Part shown: positions 46,209 through 58,500 of the stretch, piece by piece
Layout: each line of letters opens with the position of its first letter
Position numbering within the stretch: position 1 is the stretch's first letter
Source of the DNA: Berberis thunbergii
Taxonomy: Eukaryota; Streptophyta; Magnoliopsida; Ranunculales; Berberidaceae
Direction of reading: 5' to 3'
Assembly (NCBI GenBank): GCA_003290165.1
Contig: QNQO01002090.1
Coordinates: 97,257 to 161,256, forward strand
DNA: 64,000 nucleotides
Made by a program: the position numbers and the translations under genes
Notes under the pieces: model-generated
Told to the model about the DNA's origin: nothing
Seen by the model: the letters and a program-made list of their open reading frames with translations, nothing else
Databases searched by the model: none

Positions 46209-47415
46209 GCCACATTTTCCTCAACCACAATCAAAAGATCATTATGCTATGAAATCTACAATTCCTCCTAAACTCAATAATCCCCTGTCCTATGTTATTT
46301 CCCTCTCAAATCATTATAATCCCCTTTCAAGCGAAAAAGAACTTACTTCATCAATGTCAATTGTAAAAAAACCCTTATAAAAAACTCCAAACCCCTTATT
46401 TCACAAAAACCAATCTTGAACCAATTTCCTTGATCGAACCATGCCTTCATTCTATAGCAGATGAACCAAATCTCCTAGCCAAACATATGTTTGACCCATT
46501 ATCCCAATTTGAAGAATCAGATGTTTTCAAAACCCGTGAATTTATGAATTCATTATTGTCGATATTGATTCAGTATTAATTACCCATCACAAAGACCCTT
46601 TCAATCCAAACAAAATCACTCACTCCAAATGTCAGATTCTCAAAATCCTCTCTGAGATTGATTGGAAACAACATCCTCGCTATCACAAAAGGTTTTCAGT
46701 CAATTACAATCCTTCTTCCTACAATTACCTTGATTACAAACAAGCTTGGTATCGAGCTTTCCTACTTCATACTCCCAAATGCTCCCATTCACGGTTTTTC
46801 TTATTTTGTAAGAAGTTCTCCTCCATATTAGTTCCATTATGGTTTCAGCATACATGGTGGAGCTTTTATGGTTTTTTCCAATACATCCTCCCCGCCCCAG
46901 TTCTTGAAGGATGGACTTTGTTCAAATCCAAATTCCATGGTCCAAATCCTCTAGCAGAGCAAGTCCCCTCTCTTTGGTTCTTCATCAAATTCAATCTTGC
47001 ATGGATCTGTTGTTGGAATTATGTCTCGACTCCTATTCCCAATCCTTGTCAATCAGCAAAATATCCTCTTTGGTTATGCCGTCGATTTAAAGTCAAATGG
47101 TGGTCACAATTTAACCATTCAGGAGTCACTAAAGATGCGTTGTACAAGTTATTTCAGAATCAAGTTCCTTCCGCCCAAGTTCCACAAATGAATATGTTTC
47201 AGCAATCTTCATCAAAGTCAAAGCTCCTCAAACAACAAATAAAAGTTCAACTCCAAGGCGAGCCTACAAAAGCTCAGTTATTGGAAACCCTCTCTCAAAT
47301 TGCTCAACAGATAACTCTGACGATGATGATCCAACAGTTCTTAACGAATATGAATGTTTTGGCATCTCTTTGCCGACAGTTTGATTCCATTTTCAAAAGT
47401 TATTATCACAAATGA
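46209..47415 (+). pseudogene. Pararetrovirus downstream ORF (function unknown), forward copy
   Basis: Downstream of RNase H in the same orientation, in several frames. The best-preserved part is the 165-residue piece at 46918-47415 with a Trp/Cys-rich patch (ICCWNYVSTPIPNPC) and a Gln/Lys-rich tail (KLLKQQIKVQLQGEP). The same protein is encoded in inverted orientation at 49236-50420. The position after RT/RNase H agrees with a florendovirus-type ORF2 of unknown role. Frameshifts near 46375 and 46545 and stops disable it. Confidence 0.6.
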
Positions 47416-47945
47416 CAAATCTTCTTTATCGTTGTCTCCCGCAAAATAAAGATTTCGCCAGCTCAACAAATCGACAAATTTCCTTTTAGCATCCACTTAT
47501 TAAAAACGAATAATATTCGCACTCAATCACTCCAATTATGCATAAGATAACAAATTATGTAATAGTAGAGAATTTCTATCTCTTTTCCTTATTGTATATA
47601 GGCTTGGTAGTTTTTCTTAGGAGGCAGGACGAATTCTAGGCTTGTATTCTCCTACTCCTTTATCTGTAAGTTTTCAATCTTTTTAATAAATCAAAGTCTT
47701 TTATCAATTCTATATTTTGTAAATTTAGATTAGCATACTTAACATTGTAGAATCTATTTTGGCGGAACTACCTGTATAACAACTCTGGTGGATCCTTAGT
47801 TGCAGCACCGTTCCCCAAAATAGACTATACAATTATCTTTTTTATTCTAGTAATTTTGCCATTCATATTAATTCCATATTTTAGTTTTAGATCTTTTGCT
47901 TAATTCTGGGTCAAATTATGGTATCAGTTTTAAGTTGACCGGTAA
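47416..47945 (+). promoter_or_regulatory. Pararetrovirus promoter / polyadenylation / leader, forward copy
   Basis: A TATA box, TATATAGG, at about 47595-47602 is followed by AATAAA at 47685-47690 and a leader that reaches TGGTATCAG at about 47920. There the primer-binding site degenerates (the AGC end is lost). This order (promoter, polyA signal close downstream, then the tRNA-Met primer site) is that of a terminally redundant pararetrovirus transcript. Confidence 0.65.
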
Positions 47946-48010
47946 AACCAACGCTTATAATCTGCTCTGCAATTCCCAATAGAGAATCTTCAAATTTGTT
48001 ATGTCAACAA

Positions 48011-48391
48011 TCACGCAGTGCTAAAAGAGCACATATGTCCAGTCCTAATTTCTACTTGGATTAAACCAATATGGATATATTTGTATTCTTGTTCTTGAAG
48101 AAATTGTAATGTTTCTTTTGAAAATAGTTGTTTGGACTCCAAATATTCATCCATTGGTATTGTTTTTTCGACAACATCAGTTAGATCTTCAGTTTTTTGA
48201 GAAAATATTGATTTTGATATTTCATATACTTGTTTAAAAAGAACTTGGGGAACATACCATTTTTTAAGGTTTTGTTCTATTTTAGGAATCCTGCATTCTA
48301 ATCTATTATGGATATCAGAATTTTTAGATCTAGAGCTTGAAGTTCGGGTAAATTTTGATAACAAAGACATGTTTTTACTAAGGAAAATCAA
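48011..48391 (-). pseudogene. Pararetrovirus movement-protein N-terminus (truncated)
   Basis: The first viral ORF after the primer-binding site and leader on the minus strand. The 126 residues run from about 48391 and include a basic Ser/Arg start and the block YIHIGLIQVEIR, characteristic of caulimovirid movement proteins, near the end. The sequence is cut off at about 48005, where the opposite-orientation copy begins, so only the N-terminal part remains. Confidence 0.6.
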
Positions 48392-48960
48392 AGATTCACA
48401 AGTAACAAGACTATCTACAAATGGACTACCTTACCCTAAAACTGCGCAACCTAGCGACTCACACATGGCTACCAACAGTTGACCAACGTTATCAACGACT
48501 TACCAATGCTACTATTTCCCCCAAAAAACCAAGCAAGAACATGGCTCTGATACCATAATTTGACCCAGGAATTAAGCAAGAGATCTAAAACTAAAATATG
48601 GAATGAATATGAATGCCAAAATTACTATAATAGAAATGATAATTGTATAGTCTATTTTGGGGAACGATGCTGCAACTAAGGATCCACCAGAGTTGTTTTA
48701 CAGGTAGTTCCAGCCAAATAGATTCTACAATGTTAAGTATGCTAAATCTAAATTTGCAAAATATAGAAATGATAAAAGACTTTGATTTATTGAAAAGATT
48801 GAAAACTTACAGATAAAGGAGTAGGACAATACAAACCTAGAATTAGTCCCGCTTCCTAAGAGAAACTACCAAGCCTATATATAATAAGGAAAACAGATAG
48901 AAATTCTCTACTATTACATAATTTGTTATCTTGTGCATGATTGGAGTGATTGAGTGCGAA
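48392..48960 (-). promoter_or_regulatory. Pararetrovirus promoter, polyA signal, intact tRNA-Met primer site and leader, inverted copy
   Basis: Minus-strand order: TATA box within CTTATTATATATAGG (about 48876-48890), AATAAA (about 48786-48791), a leader, then TGGTATCAGAGC at 48555-48544, which is complementary to the 3' end of initiator tRNA-Met. The non-coding leader follows (48543-48392). Compared with the forward copy this primer site is complete. Transcription from here would run towards the movement-protein remnant and the forward copy. Confidence 0.7.
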
Positions 48961-48975
48961 TATTATTCATTTTTG

Positions 48976-49125
48976 ATAAGTGGAGAGACTGGTAACGATG
49001 TTGAATAATTGAGGTGGTTGAGTGCTTGGAACTGTAGAAGATGCCTTTTTTTTTTATAAGTGGAGAGACTGTTGATGACATTGAATAATTGAGGTGGTTG
49101 AGTGCTTGGATAGAAGATGCATTTT
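48976..49125 (-). repeat. Tandem duplication of about 80 bp in the inverted viral arm
   Basis: AAGTGGAGAGACTG..TTGAATAATTGAGGTGGTTGAGTGCTTGGA occurs twice in a row (from about 48979 and about 49060). The forward arm lacks the second copy. Confidence 0.7.
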
Positions 49126-49235
49126 TTTTGCCAAAAGAAAATTTGTTGACTCGTTGAGCTGGCAAAATCTTTATTTTGCGGGGGACGACCATAAAGGAGA
49201 TTTGTCATTTGTGATAATATATTTTGAAAGTGGAA

Positions 49236-50590
49236 TCAAACTGTCAACAGAGAGATGCCAAAACAGTCATCTTCATTAAGAACTATTGGATCATCATCGT
49301 CAGAGCTATCTGTTGAGCATATTTGAGAGAGGGTTTCCAATAACTGAGCTTTTGTAGGCTTGCCTTGGAGTTGGGCTTTTATTTGCTGTTTGAGGAGCTT
49401 TGGCTTGGATGAAGATTGTTGAAGCAGATTCATTTGTGGAACTTGGGCGGAAGGAATTTGATTATGAAAGAACTTGTACAGTGCAGCTTTAGTGACTCCT
49501 GAATGGTCAAATTGTGACCACCATTTACCTTTAAATCGACAACATAACCAGAGAGGAAATTTTGCTGATTGACAAGGATTGGGAATAGGAGTTGAGACAT
49601 AATCCCAACAACAGATCAATGCAATATTGGATTTGATGAAGAACAAAAGAGAGGGGACCTGCCTTGCTAGAGGATTTGGACATTGGAATTTGAATTTGAA
49701 CAGAGTCCATCCTTCAAGAACTGGGGCGGAGAGGATTTCTTGGACATGACCATAAAAGATCCACCATGTATGCTGAAACCATAATGGAACTGATATGGAA
49801 GATAACTTCTTAGAGAATGAGAAAAATTGTGAATGAGAGCATTTGGGAGTAGGAAGCAGGAAAGCTCGATACCAAGCTTGTTTCTAATCAAGGTAATTGT
49901 AGGAATAAGGATTGTAATTGACTGAAAACCTTTTGTGATAGCGAGGATGTTGTTTCCAATTAATCTCAGAGAGGATTTTGAGAATCTGACATTTGGAGTG
50001 AGTGATTTTGTTTGGATTGGAAAGGTCTTTGTGATGAGTAATTAATACTGAATTAGTATCGACAAGAATGAATTCATAAAACTCACGGGTTTTGAGAATA
50101 TCTGATTCTTCAAATTGGGATAATGGGTCAAACAATTGTTTGGCTAGGAAATTTGGTTCATTTGCTATAGAATGAAGGCATGGTTCAAGATTGGTTTTTG
50201 TGAAATAAGGTTTTGTAGTTTTTGATAAGGGTTTTTTGACAATTGACATTGATGAAGCAAATTCTTCTTCGCTTGAAAAAGGGTTGTAATGATTTGAGAG
50301 GGAAAAAATATAGGACATGGAAATCTTGAGTTTAGGAGGAATTGTAGATTTCATAGCATAATGATATTTTGATTGGGGTTGAGGAGAAGGTAGCTTAGTG
50401 GACAAAGATTGAGAACTCACGACTGATTTTGAAGGAATTCTCTTGTCAGATAATCTGACAGAGAATTGGTTTCTCTTTTTATATATTCTGTTTGGAAATC
50501 AAAAGCAGAAAGTAAACCCTGCCAATGAGCAAATATTTGTTTAGAAACTAGATTTTGAACAATTTTTTTTTAAAATTTCTTTTGTTGATT
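49236..50590 (-). pseudogene. Pararetrovirus downstream ORF (function unknown) with RNase H tail, inverted copy
   Basis: Inverted counterpart of 46070-47415. The 178-residue piece at 50420-49884 and the 136-residue piece at 49646-49236, joined by a damaged stretch (49667-49891 in another frame), encode the same unknown protein (ICCWDYVSTPIPNPC, KLLKQQIKAQLQGKP). At about 50590-50430 the minus strand still reads the end of RNase H (QNLVSKQIFAHWQ). It is better preserved than the forward copy but still broken by stops and frameshifts. Confidence 0.6.
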
Positions 50591-50747
50591 TACAATCAGT
50601 TCATAATAAAAATGGTTGATTTAATAAATCATCTTGAAATTTCATGATGCATTAAAAAATTGAATATTAATATTATTTCATGATGTATAAAACAATTTAT
50701 TTTGCTGATTTACTTTCTATTTTATTCTATTTAATATTACACTAAAT

Positions 50748-51042
50748 CTAGAGAGCCAGACCCGTGCCGGATTATTAGGTTGGCCGGGCTCTCTAGAAGT
50801 GTTCTTAATATTAATATTTTTGTAATATTATTTATTTATTATTATAACTATTTTTTTTTACGTATATGTCCTCCCTGCTCGCCCTCTCTTTTCAACTTTT
50901 CCAAAGATCCAGGCCATGCCAGCAAGGCTCGCGCCAGCAAAGCCCAACACCATACTTCATCCTCAAAATGCGTATCTCTAAAATGATAGATGGTGTTGGG
51001 CCTGGCCTAGCGCGGGGTTGGCTGGGATGGCCGGCTCTCTAG
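50748..51042. mobile_element. Small TIR element (about 295 bp) just upstream of Lunapark
   Basis: The left end CTAGAGAGCCAGACCCG is inverted at the right end as GGATGGCCGGCTCTCTAG. Inside is a second inverted pair (CCAGCAAAGCCCAACACCAT / ATGGTGTTGGGCCTGGC). The first 54 bp form their own hairpin (CTAGAGAGCC .. GGGCTCTCTAG). No coding capacity, and the TSD is unclear. A fragment of the same terminus lies near 23500. Confidence 0.6.
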
Positions 51043-51114
51043 AATAACTCCTTTCCCAGATATACGAAACTTGGCCCCCTGTTCTCCCTTTACACCGAAA
51101 GGTCGAAGATACTA

Positions 51115-51330
51115 AAAACTAAACCGCGTTAAGAAAGACAGATAGAGAGAGAAGGGCACTTTGGTCTTTTAATACCGACCAAAGTTTTTGAAGAAGAAAA
51201 CCAGAGTAGTTGGAAGAATCATTTCGATTTCGAGAATCGATCAATTCATCATCATCATTAACTGCTTGCTCTGTTGACCCTTTTCTCATCTTGCTTGTTG
51301 GGTTCTCTTGGATTGTTTTTTGAGATCAAG
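51115..51330 (+). other. LNP: Probable 5'UTR exon of the Lunapark gene
   Basis: A purine-rich leader (AGACAGATAGAGAGAGAAGG) followed by TTTCGATTTCGAGAATCGAT and a CT-rich stretch ends in TTGAGATCAAG with the donor GTAACA at 51331. The next acceptor, TTTTTCATAG at 52506, precedes the start codon by 11 bases, so a 1.2-kb leader intron is inferred. The exact transcription start is unknown. Confidence 0.55.
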
Positions 51331-52517
51331 GTAACATTTTTTTTCTTCAAAATTTCAGATTTATTAGCAAATTATTTTGATTTTTCCAGTCTTGAATCAA
51401 GGGTCATCTTCAAGATCTATTATTATGGATGTCGCATCAAATCGAATGAATCTTATTTTCATCTCTTTAAGAACATTCCCAAAATGTGATTGATATAAAA
51501 AGTAGGAATGAAAATATTGTTTTTGGTGATGTCGTCTACTTCACTATGAAAAATTGGTTCTTAAATGGTGCTTCTTAAAGTTTAATCAAGGATGGGTTGG
51601 ATGTAGTTTTACTGGAAATGGAAGTTGGAGTGGTAAAAATTAGATTTTGGTGGATGGGTTGGGGTTTAAATTGTCTGTTTTGGTGGAAACAATGTTGATT
51701 TTTTTTTTTTTGGGTGGTTTGATCGAAACAAATGATGGGTCAGAAGGTTATGCTTTTTAGGACGATTGCTTAAAGTTTGGATACGTTGTTGTGATGATGG
51801 GTTGGAGACTAGCATATGGGTTCCTGAGATGAGATTCTATCATATATTATGAATAGGGATTTTGGAAATGAAAAACGAAAATTGATTGAGTTTGGTGAAG
51901 AAATGAGAGAGAAGATAAGTTGAAAGTTGGGGGAAGGAATGGGGAGGGTGTTGGATTGGTTCTGGGCGGAGATTGAGGAGAGTGAGTGAGCTAAGTTGCA
52001 CAACATGCACTGAGGGATAACATATTGTTTGACTCAGCACAACTTTGTAACTTTAGCCGACAGAGAATCCTGTATGTAGTATCTTTGTCCTAGTTGCATT
52101 AGACAGATTTGAGGGATATGAAGCAAATCCAACAGTTTCAAACTCGCTGTTGTGATGGGTTGTCCTTCAAGTGCTCCTCTTTTTCTCCCATCTGGTTGTT
52201 TTTATGAATTTCCCATGGTGTCAAAATTCACAAAACTGTGCTAAGGTTAACTCGTTTTCTTTCATACAAAGTTTAGGGTAGACCTTCATATTGACCTTCA
52301 GTCCCCCATAAGTAAAATGTTTTGTTGGAAGTCCACTGTTACTGTTTTTAGCTTTTACTTATAATGTATAGTTTTTATTATGATTATTTTTGTGCAGTGG
52401 ATTTAAGCTTGTGATGCGAGTGGTGTGACCTGCTATTAGTCTGTTGTTACTGTTTTTAGACATTTTTTTATATTCTAATTAATTTTTATTTATTCATTTT
52501 TCATAGAGGGTTATGCA

Positions 52518-55500
52518 ATGGCGGATGATTCTAATAAGGCTGTACCTTCCGGAGAAACAATAGCTGATGGGAAGAAAGACACTGGCTTGGTAAAGAAACA
52601 ACGTAAAGGATTATTTTCTCGAATTTGGAATGGCGTATTCAGAATACGTGGCAATGATTTTGAGAAAAGGTTGCAATATATTTCAAAGGAAGAAGCGATT
52701 GTTGTTGCAAGGATGAAGAAGAGATCTCAAAGCTGGCGGAGGACGGCTAGGAATCTCATTGTTTTCTCAGTTGTTCTTGAAGTGAGTCTTTCTTAACATT
52801 TCTCCATGACTATCTTTGCTACTCAGTGCTCAAATTTTTCAGGTTTTATTGTCCGGGCTTCTTTGAGTTCGATATAAATGAATATACAAACAAAAAATAG
52901 TTGTTTAGGTTTGGGAGGGCGCATTTTTAGTTTTCGCACAGGGCCTCAACAAGTTGGATATGATTAACAAGTTAGTGTCATTATCTTTTATGCGACACGG
53001 TTGTGAGTGACATGCAGGGAAATGTGTATTGGGACATAAGATTACCTACTGTAGTGGAACATAAGATTACCCTACTGTATTGGGACATAAAATTACCCTA
53101 CTGTAGTGGAATTGAGAAATAGTGGGCATGTATGCTAGTCAGAAATCTGTAATCCATGTGACATAGTTACAGCTGTTGAAACCATTGGAGTGACTGGTCA
53201 TTAGCAAGAATAAGAAAGTGATGGATTAAAATGAAAAAAATCCAAAGACGTGATTAGTTATTCAGCTGTGAATATTGGTAAATGCCTTGAAACATATTTG
53301 GTGGAATCCTATTCCATGAGAATCCACAGAACGACTTGCCTTTAGGGCAAAAGTGCATTCATGATGAACATCTAGATTGGTGTTCAATGATTGGAATGGA
53401 ACTCCCATGGCCATTGGAATAACAATCCTTACTCCCCCCTCCCCGAGAATGTGATTCTCATGTGAGTTATTTTCACCATTGATCACAAATCTAGATGTAA
53501 ATGATGAATGCAACCTCAAGTTTGCCTTAAAAGATGAATAGTCCCTCATGGATTTTCAAGGAATATGATTTATTGCAGCAAAACATATCCTAAATCTAAC
53601 AACTATTCCTTAAAATAAACATGATACATCCATGACAAAGAAGACATACCTATTGAAGCATAAAACACTAGGCCAAATTATGGCAAGGATATTTTGGGTT
53701 TTCTATTTTTTTCTTCTTTCAAACATCGCCCAATTTCTGCCTCAATTCTTACGCCTCACATGAGTGAGGTTGTAGCCTCATTAACACTCATTCAGGCTTA
53801 AGCTTCGGTTCCTAATCTATCTGCCTCATACTGAGACCTCAGAACATTTTTTTTAAAAATCATGGGTGGAAAAAATAGTATTTTGGAGGTAAAGGAGAGT
53901 GGAGTTATTTTTCTGTTTTCCTTTTCAGTTTATTGTGCTATTTGGGGTTTCTTATTCCTTTAACAAGGGCAATAAATCAAACATGCTTCAACGTACAAAC
54001 ATTTCAAAAATGGATACCGACATGTGTTGGGCGGGTCAACGTGTTTGGAATGTTTGACTAGGTTGGACGGTGTTTATTTAAAAGCTTTTGTTTACAGATT
54101 TAAAATGTGGGTGTGAATAAACATAACGTACCCCACATGTCATGAGTGGAATTCGTGTATATGCTTTTTTGTTACCTCTTTGAAAACAAAAAAGATGATC
54201 CCACAAAGAGCAAAGAATTAGTACATTTACTTTCCAACATTCGGTTTCTATTAAGGAAAACTCCTAAATAATACCTTCAACGTGAGATTAAGATGTAGGA
54301 GATTGGAGGTTATGCATTTGAAAGATTAAGCGTATGGATCAAAGTTATAAATGAACACAGTGTTTTACTCCTTAAACTCGTTTTAAGATAAAATTCAAAA
54401 AATTTCCAATGCATTTAAGAGTAAGACACAAAATGGTAAAAGACACTTTCTTATGCCTTGAGACGTTAAAATGATGATTTTATTTAGAGAAACTCCTCGA
54501 GGCGTTTAAATGTTATTTGGTAAAATGCTTTGTATTTAATTATACTATAATTTTTGCAGGATGAGCATATCAAGAGATTTTGCTTAAATTTGGTGATATA
54601 AGTATGAAACTTGCATGTTTGATGTTTGTTTTGGATGTGGAATTTATGTGTGGCCTACTATTTTTATTAGTTGTAAATAGCATTTGTACTTTTTATTTTA
54701 AAAGGGTTACGTTTTACTCTTTGAAACTTTCTCCGACAAATTTTTACGCCTTGTACTCGTTTTGTGCTAAAACTCAAAAAAATCCCATTTCATGCAAGTT
54801 TTTTTTTCCTCATCTCATGTAAGACGCAAATTAGTTAAAAGACATTTTTTTTAACGCCTTGAGATGTTAAAACGGCGATTTTATTTAGGGAAACACTCCT
54901 TGAGGTGTTTAAACGTTCATTTGGAAATGCTTTGTATTTATATGCTATACTTTTCGTAGGATGTACGAATCAAGAGATTTTTCTTAAATTTGATGATATA
55001 AGTGTGAAACTTGCAAGTTTGTGTTTGCTTTGTATGCTACTATTGTTTTGGATGTGGAATTATGAGTGGCCTATTATTTTTCTTAGTTGTAAATAGCATT
55101 TTTATTTTTTTAGTTTAAAGGCTTACGTTTTACACTTCGGAACTTTCAGCTTCGCGTTTGTCCACTAAACCGCCTCTTGTCACACTTTCTTGTTTTAAAA
55201 CCTAGGTGGATGCAAATGTTTCTCTTGATGAACTGGATATCGAAGTAGTGTTGTTCCTGGATGGTGATGATGGATTATTTTATTAGTCCCATATCTGTTT
55301 CCTACTTTGTTGAGATTCCTTGTGTCACCATATTCGTGTCCTTATCGTGTCTGCATCTGTGCTTCAAGGTTAAAGTTTTTCATTTTAGAGATGAAAACTG
55401 ACTTAATTGTGGAAAGCTTTTTAAATCAAACAATCTGATTTGGGTGGATCCATCTGAGCCAAAGGCACTTTGAGTCATGATATTAAATTTTTTTTTTTCA

Positions 55501-58500
55501 GTTTAATTTTGCAAATCACGTTATGTTTTTTTTTTTTTTTTTTTTTTTTGCGAATCAACCTTATGTCTGTTAAATTTGTGTCAACTTATTTTTTTCTAAT
55601 TTAATTTAATTTAATTTAATTTAATGTAGGAGGTATGTATGACAGTACTAGTTGAAAAAAGGATATTTCATTCTGTTGGTGCGTGAACGTGTGACTAGAT
55701 GATTTTTTAGTGCATAACGCTTGTAAAAAATACAATTCGCAACCAGTAGTCCTTAGATACTGTTGCGCCTTATTGCGGAAGCGGGTAGACACCAACAATT
55801 GCACACAAGTACCACAAGGATCCAATCAATTAAATAGAGCAACTAGCAAAGAAAGAGATTAGAGAAAATTAAGAACATACCACAAGAGACACAAGGTTTA
55901 CGTGGTTCAGCAAATTGCCTACGTCCACGGTGAGGTGATTCCACTATATTCAAGAACAAGGTACAAGAAGATGACAATTCTCACACAATCTCTCAACAAG
56001 AGATGAAACAATTCAAGAAATTATCTTCACACAATCTCTCAACAAGAGATGAAACAATTTCAGCAATTGTCTTTCTCTATTCCCTGTGCTTCACAGTTTT
56101 TCTACATGGAATCATCTTTATAAAAACACCTATAGTTCCTAGTATATATAGGGACAACAATTTTCTGTTTGGCAGCAGTTTCCTGTTTCACAGTAGTTTC
56201 CTGTTTCACAACAGTTTCCTGTTTCCTAGAATTTATTTTCTGTTCAAAAAACAATTTCCAGAAGTCCAAACAGTTTCCTGTTTCAAATAGGAGTCCAAAC
56301 ACTTTCCCTGTTTCAAACATGTTTCCTATTTCACAATTCTCCACCTCGGCGAATTTTTATAAGGAAAAAATGAGCCGAAACAAGGCATGAGAATAAACTG
56401 ATCAACACTCCATCATAGCTTTGTCACCTCACGAAACCGCCCCGAAGGGCAACGCCCCAAAGGGCCCTCAATCAACATGAGTCAATGTGGAGTAAGTCCA
56501 AACAATGTTGGAACTTAACTCCAGGAACAATCTTTGTCAACATATCAGCAGGGTTGTCTTTTGTGTGTACTTTCACCAAAGACACATCACCATCCTCAAT
56601 TACATCTCGAACAAAGTGATATCGGACGTCAATATGCTTAGTCCTTGCGTGATGAACCTGATTTTTAGCCAAGTGGATGGCACTCTGACTGTCGCAGAGA
56701 ACCTCAACACTATCTTGTTCCACACCCAAGTCATTTACAAGACCTTGAAGCCACAATGCTTCTTTTACACCTTCTGTCAATGCCATATACTCTGCCTCTG
56801 TAGTAGAGAGAGTCACTGTATCCTGAAGCATAGATCTCCAACTAACCGGAGCACCGTATATCTGAAATACGTAACCAGTAGTAGATCTTCGTCTATCTAG
56901 ATCACCAGCATAATCAGAATCAACAAACCCACGAACCTGACATGAATCTCCACCGAAGTCCAAACCCACATCTAAGGTACCTTTTAAGTACCTAAGCATC
57001 CATTTCACTGCCTCCCAATGTTTCTTCCCAGGGTTTTCCATATACCAGCTCACAACACTAACAGCCTGTGAAATGTCAGAGCGTGTACACACCATAGCAT
57101 ACATTAAAATGCCAACTGCACTAGCATAAGGAACATGCGACATGTATTCCTTTTCTTCCACTGTGACTGGAGATAACTTTCGAGAAAGTCTAAAATGTGA
57201 AGCCAAAGGAGTAATAACCGGCTTTGCGTTTTCCATGCCAAACCGTGATATAACCTTCTCAAGGTACCCCTTCTGTGAAAGAAATAATTTTTTATTCTCC
57301 CTTTCTCTTCTTATCTCCATACCAAGTATCTTCCTTGCAGCACCCATATCCTTCATCTCAAACTCAGAAGCAAGTTGAGACTTCAATTTATTTATCTCCA
57401 CCATACTCTTACAGGCAATGAGCATATCGTCAACATAGAGCAAAAGATAAATAAAATCGCCACTACGAAGTTTTTTCAAGTAAACACAACGATCATACTT
57501 ACTTCGTGTGAACCCATGTTTCAACATAAAAGTGTCAAACCGTTTGTACCACTGCCTAGGTGACTGCTTTAACCCATAAAGTGATTTCCTCAAACGACAA
57601 ACATGGTCTTCTTTTCCAACAACCTTAAAACCTTCCGGCTGATGCATATAAATTTCCTCCTCTAATTCTCCATGCAAGAAAGCTGTTTTCACATCAAGTT
57701 GTTCAAGCTCAAGGTCACCATGAGCTACCAAGCTCAACAACACACGAATAGAAGTGTGTTTTACCACAGGCGAAAATATCTCATTGTAGTCAACGCCTTC
57801 CCTCTGAGCAAAACCTTTAGCTACTAATCTTGCCTTGAACTGAGTACCAAACTCTAGAGTAGTCTGTTTCTTCTTAAACACCCACTTGCAGCCAATTGCT
57901 TTCCTTCCATTAGGCAACGACACTAGATCCCAAGTATGGTTCTTTTGGAGAGACTCCATCTCACCCTGCATAGCTACTAACCAACTCTGACTATCTGAAT
58001 GACGCGCAGCCTGCTTGTAAGTAGTTGGCTCATCATCTTCCACAGAGAGTGCATATGCAACCAAATCAACTGTATTCAACTGACCATAGTGCTTCAACGG
58101 TTCTTCAAAGCCAAATTTTTGAATTTGCTTAACCGATCATTTTGACCTAGTTAAGGCCAAAGGTTGTTGCTGGGATTGATTATCTTCAACTGGTTGTTGT
58201 TCCTCATGGTCTTCAGGCTCATAATTCAGATCATGTGTGCCTGCTTCAACCACTTGTTCATCTGCTGCATCCACAGACGCTTCAACTTCCACTTTCTGAG
58301 TGTTACTAGATTCACCACTACTATCAACCAACTCCTTAGCTTTAGTACAAGCTAACAAGGAATTCTCATCAAATGTAACATCTCGACTGATCACAAAGTT
58401 ATTATCCTCTAAACACCATAGACGATAACCCTTGACGCCTTTTGCATACCCCAAGAAAATGACCTTCTTAGCTCTAGCATCAAGCTTATTTTCTTTCACA

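Noticed and set aside
52782..52796. Extension of the first Lunapark coding exon by V-S-L-S to a stop
   Set aside because: GTGAGT at 52782 is a strong donor, and joining to 60812 restores the conserved membrane segment.
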